From Ciborinia camelliae (taxonomy: Eukaryota > Ascomycota > Leotiomycetes > Helotiales > Sclerotiniaceae), in contig JANPYM010000004.1 of NCBI GenBank assembly GCA_025890175.1, positions 2,771,005 through 2,835,004 of the forward strand: a stretch of 64,000 nucleotides of DNA, read 5' to 3'. Both the position numbers and the translations under genes were made by a program. The first letter of the stretch is position 1, and every line of letters starts with the position of its first letter. Of the stretch, positions 57,755-64,000 are shown piece after piece. The notes under the pieces are model-generated. The model had not been told where the DNA came from and searched no databases. It saw nothing but the letters and a program-made list of their open reading frames with translations.

Positions 57755-58359
57755 ATGGTTCAACTCTCCACCCTCACATTCCCGCTCTTCCTGCTCTTTA
57801 GCGCCATCGCGACGGTTCACGCTTGCACGTATTGTCAGTGCGAGTTTGCCGATGGGGGACATTGCTGTGTTACGCCTACTAAGGTTTGTTTTTCCCTCTT
57901 CCCTTCCTCCCCTCTCCCATCCTCCCCTTTCCCATCCTCCCCTCCTTATCCTAATTCCCATCCTCCTCCCTTCCCTCCTCCCCTTCCCTTCCCTTCCTCC
58001 TTCCTTCCTTCTCCCTCCCTCCCTTCCCTTCCCTTCCTCCTTCCTTCCTTCTCCCTCCCTTCCTTTCCCCATCCCCCATCCCCTCCCCTCCCCCTCCTTC
58101 CCCTTCCCCCCTTCCTCCTCCTCAACCTTTCCCCCATCCTTCAAACCCAACTAACACCCCCCAAAAACAGACATCCAACATCCCGAACATCGACTGCCAC
58201 GCCATCTGCAGCCGCGCACGCCGCAACGACGGCACCAAATGGGTGGTGGGCCAGGACGTGAAGGACGGCACGAATTGTGCTGGTGGGGGAGGTATCAGTG
58301 CGCGAATGTTTTTGAGATGGAGGGGAGGGTTAAGTGTGTGGATTAGATGGGGGGATTAG
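57755..58359 (+). CDS. Small secreted Cys-rich protein with a likely G-run frameshift
   Basis: Exon 1, 57755-57883 (43 codons), and exon 2 from 58171; the 287-bp intron is almost pure C/T. Residues 1-23 are a signal peptide (MVQLSTLTFPLFLLFSAIAT, cut after VHA). The mature part has CTYCQCEFADGGHCCVTPTK, then IDCHAICSRARRNDGTKW and GTNCAGG. As written the frame then reads GISARMFLRWRG and stops at 58359. In another frame the same bases give YQCANVFEMEGRVKCVD with a stop at 58346, which restores two Cys and fits a small secreted Cys-rich protein much better. One missing G in the run near 58286 explains it. With the correction about 10 Cys would be present, enough for several disulfides, as in effector-like proteins. 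Family not recognised. Confidence 0.68.
57884..58170 (+). repeat. Polypyrimidine intron
   Basis: Runs of CCTTCC, CTTCCTTCC and CCCTCC fill nearly the whole intron on the plus strand, ending in CCCCAAAAACAG. Confidence 0.85.
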
Positions 58360-58512
58360 TTAGTAGTATGGGGGGAGGGGGTTGGGGGGAAGGAAAGAAA
58401 GGGGGGAGGGGGGAGGAGGGAGGGGGAGGAGGGGGGAGGGGGGAAAGGAGGGGGGAGGGGGGGAAGGAGGGAGGGAGGGGAGGGAAGGAGGGAGGGAGGG
58501 AGGGAAGGGAAA
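58360..58512. repeat. Polypurine tract
   Basis: GGGGAGG, GGAGGGAGG and GGGAAGG units make up about 150 bp right after the gene, the complement in kind of the polypyrimidine intron 190 bp upstream. Confidence 0.85.
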
Positions 58513-61500
58513 TTAAATCAATTAAACTTTCAATTTGAAATGATATGGAAATGGAAATGGAAATTTGGATCGCCATTTTCTTGGATCTTGGATCTTGGAA
58601 TTTGAACTTTAACCTTGAATCTTGAATCTTAAATTTCAAATCTTAAACTTGAAACCTTAATTCTTACATAGGTATAATAATATTAAAAGAATTTATAGAT
58701 ATCTATCTAGTATCTATCTATAAACAATACAATCAGAATGATATAATATTACCAAGTATTAAGGAATCAGGTCACATGGTTTCCGGTCACATGATCAGGG
58801 ATCACGTGGTAAGCTATACCGCATAGGGTATGGGGGAGTAGCATATAAGGGCAGCTGGGCTGCCACCAAATACATACTCCTTAGTCAAATCAATCTACCA
58901 TAATTCTACCCTAGTACTTCCTTCCTACCGTATTACTGGTCATCCCAGGATATACGATTAATACCAAGATATATTTTATTATAAAACAAGCTAGAGATAC
59001 TTAGAAAGTATTGTATTATATCAATTAAAAAGTAGAATATATAATTATTAATATAGATAACCATGAATAGATGATGATTATATATGTTATATATCTATAT
59101 ATATAAGACTTTTAGTTGATCATGATTTATTAAGAGTTCTAGCTAGATAGATACGAAGGAATCTAATTATATACTTCTCATTGCCGTACTGTATATACTC
59201 TAGTTCGTACGTTTCAATTCACATGATTCACATTCCAACAATAATTCTATATATACTCTTACTTTACATACCACTCCCCCATTTCCCAATATATCAATAT
59301 ATCTAAGGCCAAATCATATAATCTAACTTCCTCGAACCTCGATAGACATACAAAATCATTCATCAACTTTACCCACTACTATATAAACAAACCATTCATT
59401 AATATTTTTCTCTCTTTAACTTTAACATAAACTTACAGATGATAGCAGGCCAGGATTTGGTTGGGATTATACTACAGTACCTTTCTTTAATACCTACCTA
59501 TCTAATGTTCCTTAGATTATGTGTCGAGATTGTATTTGTAAAGAAAGAAAGAGATGATTTTTTTGATTCGTTTTTTTTATTGGGATGAATTTGTATATGT
59601 AATTTGATTACTACTGGTAAGGTATATATATATATATATTCATTATCGTTTTTCTCCCCGGTTGTTTATTATTGTTATTCTAATAGCTCTCTCATAGATA
59701 TAACAAATAATAATATAACAATACAAAACTTATTATCTCTTCTTTAACTAGATAGGTATATAGAACCTCTCCGGACATCTAGATTGTAGATTTAAGATCC
59801 CAAAATATCATCATCGACATTCCTATTCATCTCAAAGGATCTGGATAATAACATTAGCGGTATTTTTATTTTTCTCGCCCCTCGAATTTGTGTTTAGTTA
59901 GATTTCATACCCCATCTTCCCTCTTCCCATCAAAGTATTATACGAAATCGATTCTAAACAACAGAATGCGGATTCAGAAGAGAGAGTATCTAAATTAATT
60001 ATATCACTAAACGTATTCTCTAGATATAGTATTAGATATTCTTAGCTAGAGTTTTTGGTTTTGGTGTTCTTTTTAGTTTTAGTTTTAGAGTAAAAATAAA
60101 TCAAAACGAAACGAAACGAAAGGAAACGAGAGGATCATTTATAGAGTAAATACCTACCTATCTAGATAATAGCATTTAGTTGGAATAGAGACTTAGGAAT
60201 ATTTGTGAAGATTTTCGGGAGTGTATGTATTATATATAAAAGAGCTATGGATATTAATACTTTATATTCTGGAGTCCTCTGCTCTATCCTTGAGATATGT
60301 ATAGTAATAATTGAAATGTTATATGTGATATAGTTAATAGTTTGATATAGTTGTATTTATCATTATAATTGTTATTGCAATAAACGGAGTGGTTGTTGCT
60401 GGCTAACGGATTAATATCACATATTGGAAGAAATGAAGAATATTCATACTCACTTTCAAAACTCAATTACCTCATCTTAGTTGCTAATTTGAAGTTCTAG
60501 GTAAAATAACAGTTTAGATAATGCCAGTGAAAATAGTAGAAGAACTTAAAGGAGTTGGGTAATAGATAGACGATTTGTATAGCGAGGATATCGCAGATGA
60601 CAGACGGCCATGAAAGTAAATGGATGTGGATTTTAATTAGCTTCATTATATATGGGAAAGGCGGGGGAGAAGGGTTATTTCTACTTCTGTTATGTGTTTG
60701 AGAAAGATAGGAGAGAGTAGCGAGGTGAAAAAAGTGATTCTTGCGGAGTATCTCAGATCAGATATATATGACTTAAACTTGAAGTGCATCAAATTTACAA
60801 TTATTATGAATTTTCTAGTTACAGTGTGTAAATAGCCTGAGACACTACAGCTCATACAAATCATCCACTGGATTGATTGCAAGACGTTGATTGCAGGAAT
60901 TAAGCAAGATCTTATTATATAAATCCCACAGTGCCAGTGCCGCGCCTAGAAACAATGGTATTAAGATTAGAAAAGGATAACAATTCCACTGAGAGAACTT
61001 GGAGTTGAATTGTATTTTGCGAGAATATGGACTCGGGGAAGATACTTATGAAATAAGAAATAGTGATTTTTTATGTTTATCTGAAACTAATACTTTGAAA
61101 ACAAGTTGTCATTCTGAGTTCTATCGCTGTCATATAAGTAAAGTATTGACTTAAATTTCACTTAGCAGCTCAAGTTTCATTGTCATTTCCCGGTATGGAT
61201 AGGAGGAATCTATATGTTTTTTAAACATCTCACGGAATGATACATAAACTTATATAGAGACTACTTGCTCTTAACTTTCCATAAGATTAAACACTTGTTC
61301 TACTCGCAGCCATGCTTCAAACAAACTACTCATCCTTTGTTTTGATTCATACCAAAAGCCAGATTGTAGATGAAATCTACCTTTTTATATCTCACCATTC
61401 CTCACACTTTGATATTTACAGCCAGGCTAGCATATTATAGATGATGCAATATCATCATGGGTATTTTTTATAGTATTGCTGGCTTCTCTTCCTCTTATAC

Positions 61501-63007
61501 TTTTTCCTCTCCATTTTCTCGTAACACAAACTTGAACATCCTTTCGACTTACAGCCTCAGTTATTATATATATAAAACCATCGAGACCGGTCACCAATGT
61601 TACTTGAATCAATATTTATTATCCCATACAAATAGTCCAACACAAGGACTTGGAGTGTGTTATGTATCATGTTTGACGTATGCCGTGCTTTGAGAATTCG
61701 ACAGCCTCAAATGGTAATACTGTCAGAAATTGGAACTCAGGTCATGGAATGTGTTTTACTTACGGGTGAAATAAGAGTTGAGAGGAATAGAGAGAGGATC
61801 GTCGTTTTAATTCTCTATTGTCATAAAGTTTTAAGATTTTTATTTTGTTGGTGGGATTATTGTTATCATTGTCATTTGGTGTAATGAAAAATACATGAAA
61901 TTGTAAATCTTACCAAGTTGCTAGATCGTAAGTAATATTGCGGTTGATATCTGCAGTATGTACCTCCAGTCAAAGTCTGTATATCAAGTCGGGAATCATT
62001 TCCATATAGCAATCTCAGTGGGAGTTTAAATCATATATGTAAGAATAAAACAATCGGAAAAGAGGGCCATTTTTATACATTACAGATGGAATTTAAAATA
62101 TAGATTTATTGTAGATGATGATTGCGATGAACTTGACTGATGAAACTTCATGTTTAAGATATAAGGATCATTTTTCTATTCGAGACTATGTTTGGTGTGT
62201 TGTCATATTTTTGGAGTGAATATTTACATATGTGCTTTGTTATAAAAACAAAAACGATTGATGAATGCATATGTTATTTTCTGTAATAATGTGCGTGAGT
62301 TTTCTACACACCCCATAGGGGCGAGACTTTCACAGCTTCCTGTTTTACTTCAACTGAATGACTTGAATATACGAATTACTCATGTAAAATATGAAGGTAC
62401 TCATGTCATTGTCGAGAATTGACTTGCGCTGCTGAGTATTCTTTGTTACTGCCCCTGAATTAGGCGACAACGAGGTAATTTCGCGATGACGAGATAACTT
62501 CACGACAGCACCTTGACTGAAGTGCGATACATCACAAAAAACCACATGACGGTATTTATTTTCTGATCTCCATTTATTCCAGGACATTTGCCGCTCAGAC
62601 TCACTAACTAGTAGACACGAATTGATTAGTTCCCCCTAGAGCGTCGACCAAGGAAGTTACCCCACTTATCTTAACGTCTAATGTATTATTCATTGGCTGA
62701 ACAGTTTTTCATGACTCGTCGCTATGAACAAATAGATCGTCGTGATGTTTAGTTCATCCAACTTTTCAAGTCTGTATTGCTTATTGATTGAGGACACATT
62801 TCCGCTGCCTTAGGTGTTAAAAGGACACATTCCCTCTTCCTGTTTCCAACAAAATAATTCAAGTTGCCATTCAATCTACCTCAAATCACCAAAAACAACC
62901 TCAATATACCCATATACAAATATCACAATATTAAAGGTATTACCATACAAACCACGTTACCCATTCCAACCTCGAACTCATCAACCTCATCTCTACTTAT
63001 CAACAAC
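58513..63007. other. 4.5-kb gene-free AT-rich region
   Basis: Holds an LTR-like fragment (58745-58965), a TA microsatellite near 59623-59638 and no gene I can support. The open frames here are short, mostly lack ATG or have biased composition. Confidence 0.5.
58745..58965 (+). repeat. LTR-like fragment
   Basis: Two GGTCACATG motifs and GATCACGTGG precede GCATATAAGGGCAG (a TATA box) and the palindrome GCAGCTGGGCTGC-like stretch; then ACATACTCCTTAGTCAAATC and TATTACTGGTCATCCCAGG blocks shared with 12660-12760 and 22740-22800. Confidence 0.6.
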
Positions 63008-63754
63008 ATGCAATTTCCATTTTTCCACAAAAAGGGCGACAGCTCACGATCCCTAAAAGGAAAAAATAAGAATCAAGAGGAACCGGAACCAGATGTAAAT
63101 AAATTTGCTACTAATGCATCTGGTTATGGAAGATTAGAAGGGGATTATGCGGATGATAGAAACATGACCCAGAAGACGCAGTTATATGTGGAGATATCGA
63201 ATCATTCCTACTCGGATGCTTCTTGCCAAACAAAGTCAAACTCAAACATGTTCGAGTCCGCTGTTTCCTCGCCATCGAGGAACCAATTGATTGATACAAG
63301 CTTTAATGAATCCGATGTCACGTTAACAAGTTCCGAAAGTGCGGATGAAAGTGCGGATGAAAGTGCGGATGAAAGTGCGTATGGATCTGAGAGTTCATCC
63401 ATATTGGTGGACGTTGAGGGCAACGAATCAGAAATTCTCAGGACTAGTCGGCGTAGATCTCAAGATATAGAAGATGAATATAGGGAACTAATATTGAAGC
63501 AACTGAGATCAAATCAACCGGTCCTTACTTCCGAATTCCCCGGAAAAGGAACTGGGTCGAAGATTTCTTCAGAGGTTTCTAAACCGTCCGGACCTTCCGC
63601 GCAGAATATTTCTGTTTCTCATATTGATTCGGTGTTTGAGAAAGCGATGGCTGCAAATTGGTCAAATACCATGTCACTCTCGGATATATTGGCGGGAATA
63701 CGTAGTCAAATATTAGAGGAGAATGATGGTTCTTCGGGGACTTTGAAAAGATGA
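63008..63754 (+). CDS. Hypothetical Ser-rich acidic protein
   Basis: Single exon, 248 residues. The frame is open from a TTG at 62864, but the first ATG is at 63008 (ACAACATGC context). No signal peptide, membrane helix or known domain. The N-terminus is basic (FHKKGDSSRSLKGKNK), followed by acidic and Ser-rich stretches. Near residues 115-131 the unit SADE is repeated (SADESADESADESA), encoded by 12-bp repeats GAAAGTGCGGAT. A helical, charged stretch, RRRSQDIEDEYRELILKQLR, and a C-terminal amphipathic part (ENDGSSGTLKR end, before it LSDILAGIRSQIL) could mediate contacts. Low-complexity profile suggests a disordered regulatory protein, but I cannot assign a function. Confidence 0.6.
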   Translation: MQFPFFHKKGDSSRSLKGKNKNQEEPEPDVNKFATNASGYGRLEGDYADDRNMTQKTQLYVEISNHSYSDASCQTKSNSNMFESAVSSPSRNQLIDTSFNESDVTLTSSESADESADESADESAYGSESSSILVDVEGNESEILRTSRRRSQDIEDEYRELILKQLRSNQPVLTSEFPGKGTGSKISSEVSKPSGPSAQNISVSHIDSVFEKAMAANWSNTMSLSDILAGIRSQILEENDGSSGTLKR

Positions 63755-64000
63755 ATGGGTCTGATTCGAGCTGCGATGGCTGCACGGAACGAAATGAAGA
63801 GATGAGCTTAATTGATTATCAGATCGATAGCTGAAGAACTGTATTGGAAAGGGTTTACCAATAACAATGATCTATTCTCTCGCATTAACAATAAACGCTT
63901 GTTATGTCTACTGGGTATTATGAATATACTCCATATCTCGGAAAAGTTTGAAGCGTTAAATCTATTTGCAACATTAGTTTTGTTTGGAATATCAGGTTTT

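Noticed and set aside
57725..58150. Gly/Glu/Arg-rich minus-strand frame
   Set aside because: It is the complement of the polypyrimidine intron, so only low-complexity translation.

Overview
The window looks like a chromosome piece of a filamentous ascomycete, most likely Leotiomycetes (Helotiales); the class is inferred from protein families, not proven. Support: genes carry short spliceosomal introns (about 47-140 bp, a few longer) with GTRNGT donors and CTAAC/CTGAC-like branch sites; fungus-specific families occur (2EXR proteins, a PigL_N/ankyrin protein, UGA-type permeases); intergenic DNA is AT-rich and full of decayed LTR-like repeats; and several dead genes carry C-to-T type stop codons like those left by repeat-induced point mutation (RIP).

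Layout. 1-5168: no supported gene. 5169-11701: a secreted bacterial-type solute-binding-like protein, a small protein with a duplicated module, and a PigL_N/ankyrin protein. 11702-18028: gene-poor, with repeats. 18029-19984: an amino-acid/choline-type permease with a frameshift near its 3' end. 20977-30339: three 2EXR genes and a cytidylyltransferase-like gene between LTR-like fragments. 31023-34670: three neighbouring dead genes (permease, MFS transporter fragment, GNAT acetyltransferase). 35897-43742: a one-strand array of short signal-peptide proteins with a hydrophobic, GPI-like C-terminus, a conserved intron and usually a Cys-Cys pair; it contains a 1.74-kb duplication around a 10-N gap that is almost certainly an assembly artefact. 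44002-44093: a tRNA-Gly with an intron. 44493-47212: two more 2EXR genes, one with tandemly duplicated exons. 47213-49690: repeats, including a solo LTR. 49691-51149: a secreted alpha/beta-hydrolase-like protein. 54273-56270: a patatin-like protein with Gly in place of the catalytic Ser. 57755-58359: a Cys-rich secreted protein with a likely G-run frameshift. 63008-63754: a hypothetical Ser-rich protein.

I see no single metabolic cluster. The strongest themes are lineage-specific family expansion (2EXR genes and the Cys-pair array, all on the minus strand), genes decaying beside repeats, and extracellular proteins that could act at the cell surface or in host/environment contact. The array at 35.9-43.7 kb, with its shared 3' motif, and the exon-duplicated 2EXR gene are the least conventional items.
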